A stretch of DNA of 64,000 bases from Paludibacter sp. Lineage in GTDB: Bacteria; Bacteroidota; Bacteroidia; Bacteroidales; Paludibacteraceae. Below, one piece after another: positions 45,514-53,901 of this stretch. The position numbers were made by a program, and so were the translations under genes. Positions within the stretch are counted from its first letter, which is position 1; every line of letters starts with the position of its first letter. The stretch spans positions 186,001 to 250,000 of the forward strand of contig NZ_WASO01000014.1 in assembly GCF_009712605.1 (NCBI RefSeq), written 5' to 3'. The notes under the pieces are model-generated. The model had not been told where the DNA came from, ran no database searches, and was given only the letters and a program-made list of their open reading frames with translations.

Positions 45514-48171
45514 ATGAAACTAATTTTTTCGGTAGATTATTTTACTTCGTGGGGACAAACAGTTTACGTAGAGGGATCAATACCGGAGTTACAATCCGCA
45601 GAAATGTCATTTTCTGAAAACCATCTATGGCAACTCACGCTCGACATCCCGTCTGATGTTCCCTCGTTTACATATTCTTATTATGTTAAAGATCAGGAAG
45701 GAGCTATTATAAGAGAGTGGGGGAGGCCACGTGTTTTCGCGCCTAAGGAAAGCATTGCAGTGTATCACCTCAAAGATCAGTGGATGGGTATTCCCTATAA
45801 TAGCCCGTTCTTTTCATCTGCGTTTACCAAAGCTTTTTTTGCTCCCGGCAAGAAGACCAAACCAGCACCTTCAAAAGCAGTATCATCAATTACTTTCAGG
45901 GTTTTTGCACCTGAGATTCGTGATGGTAAATGTTTGGCTCTTGTTGGTAACAATGCGGTCTTGGGAAACTGGCAGGTTAAGAAACCACTCCTGATGAGCA
46001 ACGAGAACTTTCCGGAATGGTCTATAACGCTTGATCGCTCGAAGCTGAAAGCTCCGTTTGAATACAAGTTCGCAATAGCAGATCCGGAAGCCTTGTCAGT
46101 GGAAGAATGGGAAAACGGAACGAACCGTACGTTGAATACATTGCCTCCGAAAGGAGAGGAAATCATCGTTACATGTGGTGTTTACCGGGGAATTAATCCG
46201 ACCTGGAAATGTGCAGGAGTTGCGATTCCGGTATTCTCTTTGCGCTCGGAAACAAGTTTCGGTATTGGTGATTTTGCAGACCTGAAAAAAATGGTAGACT
46301 GGGCTGCTAATACAGGTCAGCGTGTTGTTCAGTTATTGCCGGTGAATGACACCACCATGACTCATACCTGGACGGATTCCTATCCTTATAATGCCAATAC
46401 AATCTTTGCATTGCACCCGCTCTACCTGAGTATTTCAGTGTTTGGCAAGCTCAAAGATAAGGAGGTGATGAAATTTGCATCGTCAACGCAGAAGGAGCTG
46501 AACGCATTGCCGGAAGTTGACTATGAGGCTGTATCGGAAGCTAAATGGAAAATCTATAGGACAGCATACAAAGAGCAGTCTGCAAAAGTCATGAAAACAG
46601 CCGCTTATCAGGAATTTGCGGAACAAAACCAAGAATGGCTGTATCCTTATTCTGCTTTTTGTTATCTGAGGGACAAGTTTAAGACAGTTGATTTTCGTCA
46701 GTGGAAACAATATGCCACTTTCAGTCCTGAAGTAATTGCGGAGTTGTGCGACAAAAATTCGAAAGATTATGATGAAATAGCCATTCACTGCTTTTTACAA
46801 TATCACTTACATTGTCAGTTGAAAGAAGCTTCGGATTATGCCCGTTCTAAGGGAGTTATCCTGAAGGGGGATATACCTATCGGAGTAAGTCCGTGCAGCG
46901 TGGAAGCGTGGACGGAACCTCACTTGTTTAATCTTGATGCTCAAACGGGAGCTCCTCCAGATGATTTTTCCATTACAGGTCAAAACTGGGGCTTTCCGAC
47001 ATACAACTGGGAGCGGATGAAGCAGGACGGCTTTAGATGGTGGCGCAGACGATTTACCAAAATGGCCGACTATTTTGATGCTTACCGTATTGACCATTTG
47101 CTCGGCTTTTTCCGTATCTGGGAAATTCCGATGGATGCTGTTCAGGGTTTGTTGGGGCATTTTAGTCCGGCGCTTCCTATGAGTAGACAAGAGTTACAGG
47201 CAAACGGTTTCTGGATTGACGAAGAGAGACATTTGAAACCGTATATCCGTTACTACCAGCTGAATGAAATGTTTGGTAATGCAACTGACGAAGTCATTGC
47301 AAAGTACCTTGTTGAAAATGGATCGGGGGCTTTCAGACTCAAAGAAGAATTCAGTACGCAACGTAAGATTGAGGCTTATTTTGTGGCTACAGGAGAAGAT
47401 ACGAATGTGCGCGACGGGCTGTATGCTTTGGTTGCGGAGGTATTATTCGTGAGAGATCCGCGTGATCCGCAAAAGTTTCATCCACGTATTACAGCGCAGT
47501 ATACTTACAGCTATAAAGCATTGTCGGATAGTGATAAATATACATTCGACCGCTTGTACGATCACTTTTATTATCAACGCCACAACTACTTTTGGTCGGA
47601 ACAGGCAATGCAAAAACTTCCGGATCTTATCACCTCTACTGAAATGCTGGTATGTGCCGAGGATTTAGGGATGATACCGGCTTGTGTTCCTTATGTGATG
47701 AAACAGTTGCACATGCTAAGTCTTGAAATTCAGCGTATGCCGAAAGATCCGACCAAGAAATTTGCCAACACGAACTATTATCCCTACCTGTCGGTTGCCA
47801 CCACATCCACACACGACATGAGCACGCTCCGCGGATGGTGGGAAGAGGATGGTGAATTGCGTCAGCAATACTACAATCAGGTGTTGGGAAAATGGGGGGA
47901 AGCACCTATGTATGCCGAACCATGGATTTGTAGCAATATTGTACGAAATCACTTGTGGGCGCCATCCATTCTGACGATTTTACCTCTGCAGGACTGGCTG
48001 TCTATCGATGGAGAAATTCGCAGGGTAAATCCGCACGACGAACGTATCAATGTTCCGGCAAACCCGCGTCATTACTGGAGATACAGAATGCATATCACAT
48101 TGGAGCAATTACTTACGAGTGATGACTTCAACCAAAAAGTGAGGTCGCTGATAAAAGAAACAGGAAGATAA
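45514..48171 (+). CDS. malQ: 4-alpha-glucanotransferase (GH77, DPE2-like, two CBM20)
   Basis: I chose the ATG at 45514 because it begins the first starch-binding module and follows a GAGG-containing stretch; an ATG ten codons earlier is also open. The 885-residue protein has two CBM20-like domains (about 1-100 and 120-230) and then a GH77 barrel with FSLRSETSFGIGDFADL (about 240). The nucleophile is Asp527 in YRIDHLLGFF, and the acid/base is Glu716 in CAEDLGMIP. This layout matches plant DPE2 and Bacteroidota MalQ. It transfers alpha-1,4-glucan chains between maltodextrins in the cytoplasm. No signal peptide is present. It lies 25 bp before the permease gene. Confidence 0.93.
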   Translation: MKLIFSVDYFTSWGQTVYVEGSIPELQSAEMSFSENHLWQLTLDIPSDVPSFTYSYYVKDQEGAIIREWGRPRVFAPKESIAVYHLKDQWMGIPYNSPFFSSAFTKAFFAPGKKTKPAPSKAVSSITFRVFAPEIRDGKCLALVGNNAVLGNWQVKKPLLMSNENFPEWSITLDRSKLKAPFEYKFAIADPEALSVEEWENGTNRTLNTLPPKGEEIIVTCGVYRGINPTWKCAGVAIPVFSLRSETSFGIGDFADLKKMVDWAANTGQRVVQLLPVNDTTMTHTWTDSYPYNANTIFALHPLYLSISVFGKLKDKEVMKFASSTQKELNALPEVDYEAVSEAKWKIYRTAYKEQSAKVMKTAAYQEFAEQNQEWLYPYSAFCYLRDKFKTVDFRQWKQYATFSPEVIAELCDKNSKDYDEIAIHCFLQYHLHCQLKEASDYARSKGVILKGDIPIGVSPCSVEAWTEPHLFNLDAQTGAPPDDFSITGQNWGFPTYNWERMKQDGFRWWRRRFTKMADYFDAYRIDHLLGFFRIWEIPMDAVQGLLGHFSPALPMSRQELQANGFWIDEERHLKPYIRYYQLNEMFGNATDEVIAKYLVENGSGAFRLKEEFSTQRKIEAYFVATGEDTNVRDGLYALVAEVLFVRDPRDPQKFHPRITAQYTYSYKALSDSDKYTFDRLYDHFYYQRHNYFWSEQAMQKLPDLITSTEMLVCAEDLGMIPACVPYVMKQLHMLSLEIQRMPKDPTKKFANTNYYPYLSVATTSTHDMSTLRGWWEEDGELRQQYYNQVLGKWGEAPMYAEPWICSNIVRNHLWAPSILTILPLQDWLSIDGEIRRVNPHDERINVPANPRHYWRYRMHITLEQLLTSDDFNQKVRSLIKETGR

Positions 48172-48195
48172 ATCATATTGAACCTTAACAATAAC

Positions 48196-49518
48196 ATGAA
48201 GACTAAACCCAGACTATCTACAGCCCAAATCCTGAATATGAATTTCGGATTTTTGGGTATTCAATTTGGCTTTGCTCTACAAAATGGCAATGCCAGTCGC
48301 ATTCTTCAAACTTTTGGAGCAGACGTACAATCGCTTTCCTGGTTTTGGGTAGTTGCTCCGCTTACCGGAATTATCATTCAGCCGATTATCGGTCATTATT
48401 CCGATCGTACGTGGTGTAAATTAGGGCGGCGTAAACCGTATTTTTTGGCGGGTGCCATCCTTGCTGCTTTGGCCCTTATTTTTATGCCTAATTCAGGTGC
48501 TTTGTCTGCCGTGATTTCACCATTGATTATCGGGGCAGGAATGTTGACAATTATGAATGCCTCATTCAATGTAGCCATGGAACCTTTCCGTGCTTTGGTG
48601 GCCGATATATTGCCTGATGAACAGCGGACTACAGGATTCTCCATTCAAACATTTTTGATTGGTATTGGTGCTGTTATCGGTTCATGGTTGCCTTATGTGA
48701 TGTCGGAATGGATGGGTATCGGAAAAAGCACTCCGCAGGGAGAAATTCCCGTGAATGTTATCATTGCATTCTATGTCGGTGCAGCCGTGATGTTGGGTAC
48801 AATTATCTGGACTATAGTAAAAACGAAAGAATATCCTCCGGAAGAGTATCGTCAGTTTCAAAAGGATGAACCGTCAGAAGAAAAATCAAAAGAAAGTCTG
48901 CTCGATATTTTCAAGGATGTTGCGCGGATGCCTCTAACTATGAAACAATTGGGTATTGTGCAGTTCTTTTCATGGTTTGCGCTGTTTGCTATGTGGGTGT
49001 ATACCACTCCGGCTGTAGCTGCGCATGTATATGGCGCGGTAGATGCCAAATCGCCTAATTATCAGGTTGCTGCCGATTGGGTAAACGTGCTCTTTGGTGT
49101 TTATAATTTGGTTGCCATGGTATTCGCATTGGCACTTCCCTGGATTGCCGCCAAAACCAATCGGAAAATTACACATTCCATCTCTTTGATTTGTGGTGCA
49201 TTAGGACTTATTTCCATCTTTTTCATTACGAACCAGTATTGGCTTATCTTGTCGATGGTGGGAGTCGGTATTGCGTGGGCAAGCATTTTAGCAATGCCTT
49301 ATGCTATTTTGGCAGGCTCCATTCCTCCACGAAAGATGGGAGTTTATATGGGTATCTTTAATTTCTTCATCACCATTCCACAGATTATTTGCAGTTTGTC
49401 GGCTGGCCCTATTTTGAAACATATGTTTCATTCTGATGCCACTTACGCATTGCTGATAGCCGGTATCTGTTTGTTGATTGCATCCGGTTCTGTGGTCTTT
49501 GTCAGGGACAAGCACTAA
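48196..49518 (+). CDS. GPH/MFS-type sugar permease (probable maltose/maltodextrin importer)
   Basis: The ATG at 48196 is taken instead of a TTG 18 bases upstream. The 440-residue protein has twelve predicted transmembrane helices and MFS motifs such as IGHYSDRTWCKLGRRKPYF (about 66-84) after helix 2, characteristic of the GPH/SLC45-like sugar-proton or sugar-sodium symporters. The middle cytoplasmic loop (about 215-240) is charged. In this operon it is the candidate for moving maltose or maltodextrin from periplasm to cytoplasm, where MalQ acts. Its stop codon overlaps the next start (TAATG), indicating translational coupling with the GH53 gene. Confidence 0.9.
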   Translation: MKTKPRLSTAQILNMNFGFLGIQFGFALQNGNASRILQTFGADVQSLSWFWVVAPLTGIIIQPIIGHYSDRTWCKLGRRKPYFLAGAILAALALIFMPNSGALSAVISPLIIGAGMLTIMNASFNVAMEPFRALVADILPDEQRTTGFSIQTFLIGIGAVIGSWLPYVMSEWMGIGKSTPQGEIPVNVIIAFYVGAAVMLGTIIWTIVKTKEYPPEEYRQFQKDEPSEEKSKESLLDIFKDVARMPLTMKQLGIVQFFSWFALFAMWVYTTPAVAAHVYGAVDAKSPNYQVAADWVNVLFGVYNLVAMVFALALPWIAAKTNRKITHSISLICGALGLISIFFITNQYWLILSMVGVGIAWASILAMPYAILAGSIPPRKMGVYMGIFNFFITIPQIICSLSAGPILKHMFHSDATYALLIAGICLLIASGSVVFVRDKH

Positions 49519-50594
49519 TGCCCGGGATATTGAAATATGTATGGTCTCTGTTGCTTATCGTACTGTTTATTTCGTGCGGAAAAACGGAAACAGAGCAAGT
49601 CACTATTCCCGTAGGTTGTCCGGTTCAGGCGGCTGACGTGTCGTTTCTTCCTCAGATTGAGGCTGCAAAAGTCATTCTGTATAATCAGTTGGGACAGGCA
49701 GAAGACATGCTCACAACGTTGAAGAACGCTGGTTGTAATACCATTCGTCTTCGATTGTGGTATGCACCGGCTGACGGACATTCTGGCTTTTCTGAAGTAA
49801 AAACGATGGTGCAACGTGCGAAAGCATTAGGATTAAAAGTCTGGTTGACGGTGCATTATTCCGATACATGGGCCGATCCTGGGGCTCAGAGTTTGCCTGC
49901 AGCTTGGTCAGCTTGTCCATTTGCTTCCTTGAAAGACAGCGTTTATGCTTACACTCAACGCATAATGAGCCAAATGCAACCAGATTACATTCAGATTGGA
50001 AATGAAATAAACAGCGGTTTCTTGTGGCCGATAGGTAAATACGATAATATGAGTCAGTTCACGGCATTGCTCGATAAAGGAATTAAGGCTGTGCGAGCAA
50101 CAAATACCGCAACCAAAATTATTTTGCATTGTGCCGGAACAACTAATGCCAACTGGCTTTTTTCGCAGTTTACATCCTTGGATTACGACGTGATTGGGAT
50201 TTCATATTATCCTGTATTTCACGGCAAAGATCTTGATGCACTAAAGTCTTCCTTGAAGAGTCTGGCATCTACATTTGGGAAGAGTGTAGTCATTGCAGAA
50301 ACTGCTTATCCGTTTACACTGGAATGGAACGACTGGACGAATAATATTGTTGGCACCGCAGACCAATTGGTGAATGGTTATCCTGCTACTCCAACCGGGC
50401 AGCATGACTTTCTGGCCAAAATCAAGGAAATTTCCTGTTCGTTTACCGGAGGGCTTGGCTTTTGTTACTGGGGTGGGGAATTTATTGCATGGAAAGGTGC
50501 TACAGCTACAAATGGCTCTAACTGGGAAAATCAGGCGTTTTACGATTTCAGCAATAAAGCTTTGCCTGTACTCAATGTCTATAGCGGAAAATAA
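49518..50594 (+). CDS. GH53 family lipoprotein (endo-beta-1,4-galactanase-like)
   Basis: The 358-residue lipoprotein (Cys20 in IVLFISC) has the full GH53 barrel. Glu163 in QIGNEINSGFLWP is the acid/base, and Glu261 in VIAETAYPFT is the nucleophile; LRLWYAPADGHSG (about 78-90) and LTVHYSDTWADP (about 110-121) are also typical. Known GH53 enzymes hydrolyse beta-1,4-galactan of pectin side chains, an odd task inside an alpha-glucan locus. It may indeed act on another substrate, or the cluster may serve a mixed diet. It is directly coupled with the permease gene upstream and followed by a GH13 gene. It is 49 bp before that gene. Confidence 0.9.
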   Translation: MPGILKYVWSLLLIVLFISCGKTETEQVTIPVGCPVQAADVSFLPQIEAAKVILYNQLGQAEDMLTTLKNAGCNTIRLRLWYAPADGHSGFSEVKTMVQRAKALGLKVWLTVHYSDTWADPGAQSLPAAWSACPFASLKDSVYAYTQRIMSQMQPDYIQIGNEINSGFLWPIGKYDNMSQFTALLDKGIKAVRATNTATKIILHCAGTTNANWLFSQFTSLDYDVIGISYYPVFHGKDLDALKSSLKSLASTFGKSVVIAETAYPFTLEWNDWTNNIVGTADQLVNGYPATPTGQHDFLAKIKEISCSFTGGLGFCYWGGEFIAWKGATATNGSNWENQAFYDFSNKALPVLNVYSGK

Positions 50595-50644
50595 TGTATG
50601 AGACTAATTTGTTCTTTTGCAACCTATTAATAATCTTAATAACT

Positions 50645-51991
50645 ATGAAAGTCAGAAATCTGTTTTTATTTTTATTTATCAGTGTGTTGCTGGCTTCCTG
50701 CAATACTGAAAAGAAAGCCCAATCTCCCGAAGAATGGAGTAAAAATGCGGTCATTTATGAGGTCAATGTCCGTCAGTACACTGTTGAAGGCACTTTCAAT
50801 GCTTTTGCCAATCATTTGCCGCAATTGAAAGAACTTGGGGTCGACGTTCTTTGGTTTATGCCCATTTATCCGATTTCGCAGGAAGCCCGGAAAGGTACTC
50901 TCGGTAGTTATTATGCCGTTAAAGATTATAAAGGAATCAACCCTGAATTTGGAAAGGCAGAAGACTTCAAAGCTCTGGTACAGAAGGCTCACGAAATGGG
51001 ATTTAAAGTAATACTTGACTGGGTGGCAAATCATACCGGGCGTGATAACGTGTGGGTAAAACAGCACCCCGACTGGTTTGTGAAAGATAGCGTAGGCCAT
51101 ATTTTGTCGCCGTTCGACTGGACCGATGTGGCAAAACTCGATTATAAAAATACCGCGATGCGGGCAGCCATGCAGGATGCAATGGCCTATTGGGTGAAAG
51201 AATTTGACGTGGATGGCTTCCGTTGCGATGTGGCTGGTGAAGTGCCGACCGATTTCTGGAATGACACCCGTGCAAAACTTGATAAAATCAAGCCTGTATT
51301 TATGCTGGCCGAAGCCGATAAAGCCGAGCTTGCCCAAAAAGCTTTCCATGCCGATTATAACTGGCCTTTGCTGAGTACGATGAACGATATTGCAAAAGGT
51401 AAGAAACAGGCAACCGATATTGATAAGGTTTTGGCGCATCATGATTCGATATATAATCCGGTTTCGTTCAAAATGAACTTTGTGACCAATCATGATGAAA
51501 ATTCATGGAATGGTACGGAATATGAACGGATGGGAGACGGTGCTAATGCGTTTGTTGTACTTACCTATACCTATCCCGGTATGCCATTAATTTATACCGG
51601 ACAGGAAATTGGTCTGAAAAAGCGTCTCTCGTTCTTTGAAAAAGACACAGTGCCCAACTGGAATAATCCTACCGTGTTCAACTTCTATAAAAAACTGAAT
51701 GAGTTGAAACATACACAACCTGCTTTGGCTGTCGGCAAGGAGAAAGGGCAGTTTATACGTTATGCGACTACCAGTCCGTCCGTATACATTTTTGAACGCA
51801 AAGTAAAAGGGAATTCTGTGCTGACAGTCCTGAATCTGAGTAGCCAGAACCAGCTAGTGAACTTTACGAAAGCTAAGCCTTCAGGAGAGTTTTCCGACTA
51901 TTTCCAAAATATGAAAACGGATGCTTCCCGCCTTCAGGGAGCAACGTTATTGCCCTGGCAGTATAAGGTCTATGTCAGTGCTAAAAAATAA
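50645..51991 (+). CDS. GH13 alpha-amylase family lipoprotein
   Basis: Start at the ATG 50645, which gives a lipoprotein signal peptide (SVLLASC, Cys19); an upstream ATG at 50594 lacks this. The 448-residue enzyme is a compact GH13 with NAVIYEVNVRQYTVEGTFNAF, DWVANHTG, nucleophile Asp195 in GFRCDVAGEVP, acid/base Glu223 in FMLAEADKAE and Asp284 in VTNHDENSW. It has no starch-binding module. It should cleave maltodextrin at the outer or inner membrane surface, so its location differs from the T9SS amylase. It closes the operon; a strong terminator follows. Confidence 0.93.
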   Translation: MKVRNLFLFLFISVLLASCNTEKKAQSPEEWSKNAVIYEVNVRQYTVEGTFNAFANHLPQLKELGVDVLWFMPIYPISQEARKGTLGSYYAVKDYKGINPEFGKAEDFKALVQKAHEMGFKVILDWVANHTGRDNVWVKQHPDWFVKDSVGHILSPFDWTDVAKLDYKNTAMRAAMQDAMAYWVKEFDVDGFRCDVAGEVPTDFWNDTRAKLDKIKPVFMLAEADKAELAQKAFHADYNWPLLSTMNDIAKGKKQATDIDKVLAHHDSIYNPVSFKMNFVTNHDENSWNGTEYERMGDGANAFVVLTYTYPGMPLIYTGQEIGLKKRLSFFEKDTVPNWNNPTVFNFYKKLNELKHTQPALAVGKEKGQFIRYATTSPSVYIFERKVKGNSVLTVLNLSSQNQLVNFTKAKPSGEFSDYFQNMKTDASRLQGATLLPWQYKVYVSAKK

Positions 51992-52032
51992 AAAAGCGGC
52001 AAAAACCGCATCTGTGTAGTTTTAAACCTAAA

Positions 52033-52075
52033 ACCTCCCTGTTTCGCAATGAATCAGGGAGGTGTTTTTTTTTTT
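52033..52075 (+). terminator. Rho-independent terminator of the starch operon
   Basis: ACCTCCCTG (52033-52041) pairs perfectly with CAGGGAGGT (52055-52063), followed by a run of 11 T. Clear end of the starch locus. Confidence 0.95.
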
Positions 52076-52125
52076 AGACCCTCAGCATGTTATGGAGAAG
52101 GTAATATAGACAGGAGTTTATTATC

Positions 52126-52160
52126 GAATTGTCAATTATCAATTGTCAACTGTCAATTCA
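52126..52160. repeat. Short ATTGTCAATT-type intergenic repeats
   Basis: The stretch contains repeats of the core TTGTCAA(T/C)T in tandem (AATTGTCAATTATCAATTG...) and is similar to 18471-18492. Such repeats are common in intergenic regions of this phylum and may carry no function. Confidence 0.5.
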
Positions 52161-52469
52161 TTAAGCTTCTCCGCCGTTGAAATTCAGTGGCATGGGAGGA
52201 TTGAAAGCGCCATCGGCTGTTTTGATTTTGCCGAAAACAGATTCGTATTTTGCTACATTTTCTTCCAGCGCAAAGAGCAGGCGTTTTGCATGTTCGGGAG
52301 TCAGAATGATACGCGATTTCACGTTTGCTTTTGGTGTGCCGGGCATAATACGTATAAAGTCAACCACAAATTCAGATGATGAATGTGAGATGATAGCCAG
52401 ATTGGAATAAGTACCTTCAGCCACTTCTGCCGAAAGTTCGATGTTGATTTGGTTTTCCTGATTTTCCAT
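52161..52469 (-). CDS. DUF3467 protein
   Basis: The ATG at 52469 gives 102 residues. The sequence INIELSAEVAEGTYSNLAIISHSSSEFVVDFIRIMPG and NVKSRIILTPEHAKRLLFAL identifies DUF3467, a small soluble family found throughout Bacteroidota, with no known function. The ORF can be extended upstream, but that part does not resemble the family. It is monocistronic as far as I can see, downstream of the Cys/Met enzyme gene on the same strand (gap about 130 bp). Confidence 0.88.
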   Translation of the reverse strand: MENQENQINIELSAEVAEGTYSNLAIISHSSSEFVVDFIRIMPGTPKANVKSRIILTPEHAKRLLFALEENVAKYESVFGKIKTADGAFNPPMPLNFNGGEA

Positions 52470-52597
52470 TGTATTTGGGAGTGTAATTGTTATTGTGAAA
52501 CAAATGTAATCATTCTGTTTCATAGAACCAATAGTCTGAAATCAGGAAGAACCAAGTAAGTACGATTACTCACTACCGTACCTTTACTCATTAAGTA

Positions 52598-53809
52598 TTA
52601 TTTTCCGAGCGCTTGCTCCAAATCCTTTATCAGGTCATCGGCATCTTCCAATCCAATGGAAACGCGAAACAGCCCGTCACCTGCAAATTCTTTCCATGAA
52701 GCCAATTGCTCTGGCGTACTGAATTTGAAAGAAGTTTGCAGCAAGTCGTTGCCATTCAGGTAAAAAATAAGCGAACGGTGATGCCCGAGCGAAACGGCAT
52801 AGTGAATTACTTGCAATTTTTCCGCGAATATTTTTGCCTGTGCAGCCCCGTCTTTTACACGGAAAGTCAACATGCCCGAAAAATTCTTCATTTGCCGTTT
52901 GGCTAATTCATATTGAGGATGCGATGGCAAACCGGGATAAATGACCCGTTCCACTTTGGGATGGCTTTCCAGATACTGTGCTACTTTCAGGGCATTCTCC
53001 TGATGTGCGCGCATCCGTAACGGAAAAGTAGCTGCTCCTCTAAGAATCAACCATGCATTGAATGGGCTGAGAGTTCCTCCGAAGCGTATTGCCGTCTTTT
53101 TACGCAGTGGTGTCAAATCGGCTTTACTTCCCAGAATAGCGCCTCCCAGAGCATCGCCATGTCCTCCGATGTATTTGGTGAGAGAGTGAATCACGAAGTC
53201 GGCACCCAGTTGCAACGGTTTGGTGGCTAAGGGTGTTGCAAAAGTAGAATCTACTGCCAGTTTTGCACCTGCTGCATGAGCGAGCGCTGCAACAGCTTTG
53301 ATGTCTGTCAGGCGAAGCAACGGATTGCACGGTGTTTCGATATAAACCAACTTGGTGTTGGGCCGAATGGCATTCTTAACGGCTTCATCGTCGGATGTGT
53401 TCACCTTGGTGATTTCAATCCCGTACTCAGGAATCATGTCGTTGGTAATTTCCGATAGTGCAGCGTAGGCTACATCGCTCGCCACTGCGTGGTCGCCCGG
53501 GCGTAGCAGATGGAAGAGCAGGGTAGTGATAGCTCCCATACCGCTGGCAAAAGCGACGGCAGTTTCGGCCTCTTCGAGTGCGGCAAGTTTTTGTTCCAGT
53601 TGATGCACCGTGGGATTACCCCAACGGGTATAAATCCAGGGATCGTTTTCCTGAAGTCCTTCAACCGAGAACTTGGTGTCGGTATCGACAATATAAGTGG
53701 TAGACATTACCAGATTGGGCGAAGATGCATGAGTTACCGGATCGGGCGCTTCACCGGCATGGATGGCGAGCGTTTGGTCGCCTACGGGGAATTGAATATG
53801 TTCTGACAT
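52598..53809 (-). CDS. Cys/Met-metabolism PLP enzyme (trans-sulfuration family)
   Basis: The 403-residue protein belongs to the Cys/Met metabolism PLP-dependent family (cystathionine gamma-synthase / gamma-lyase / O-acetylhomoserine sulfhydrylase / methionine gamma-lyase). The PLP lysine is Lys212 in SLTKYIGGHGD; the Tyr region YTRWGNPTVHQLE (about 60-72) and GMGAITTLL (about 90-98) bind the cofactor and substrate. Which of the four reactions is used cannot be read from sequence, though cystathionine- or methionine-lyase-like activity is likely. It has no obvious operon partner. Confidence 0.9.
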   Translation of the reverse strand: MSEHIQFPVGDQTLAIHAGEAPDPVTHASSPNLVMSTTYIVDTDTKFSVEGLQENDPWIYTRWGNPTVHQLEQKLAALEEAETAVAFASGMGAITTLLFHLLRPGDHAVASDVAYAALSEITNDMIPEYGIEITKVNTSDDEAVKNAIRPNTKLVYIETPCNPLLRLTDIKAVAALAHAAGAKLAVDSTFATPLATKPLQLGADFVIHSLTKYIGGHGDALGGAILGSKADLTPLRKKTAIRFGGTLSPFNAWLILRGAATFPLRMRAHQENALKVAQYLESHPKVERVIYPGLPSHPQYELAKRQMKNFSGMLTFRVKDGAAQAKIFAEKLQVIHYAVSLGHHRSLIFYLNGNDLLQTSFKFSTPEQLASWKEFAGDGLFRVSIGLEDADDLIKDLEQALGK

Positions 53810-53901
53810 AGAGATACTTTTTTATTGCAAAAGTAGTCTCCTCAGAAATGCCTATCAATAACTCAAACAGGCTATTTTTCTACCAAAAGTGTGGTATAAT
53901 T

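Noticed and set aside
48178-48195. TTG start for the sugar permease
   Set aside because: The ATG at 48196 sits directly before the conserved N-terminal sequence; the TTG is only weakly supported.
50672-51493. 273-codon minus-strand frame antisense to the GH13 lipoprotein
   Set aside because: Mirror of a well-conserved GH13 gene; no family signature.
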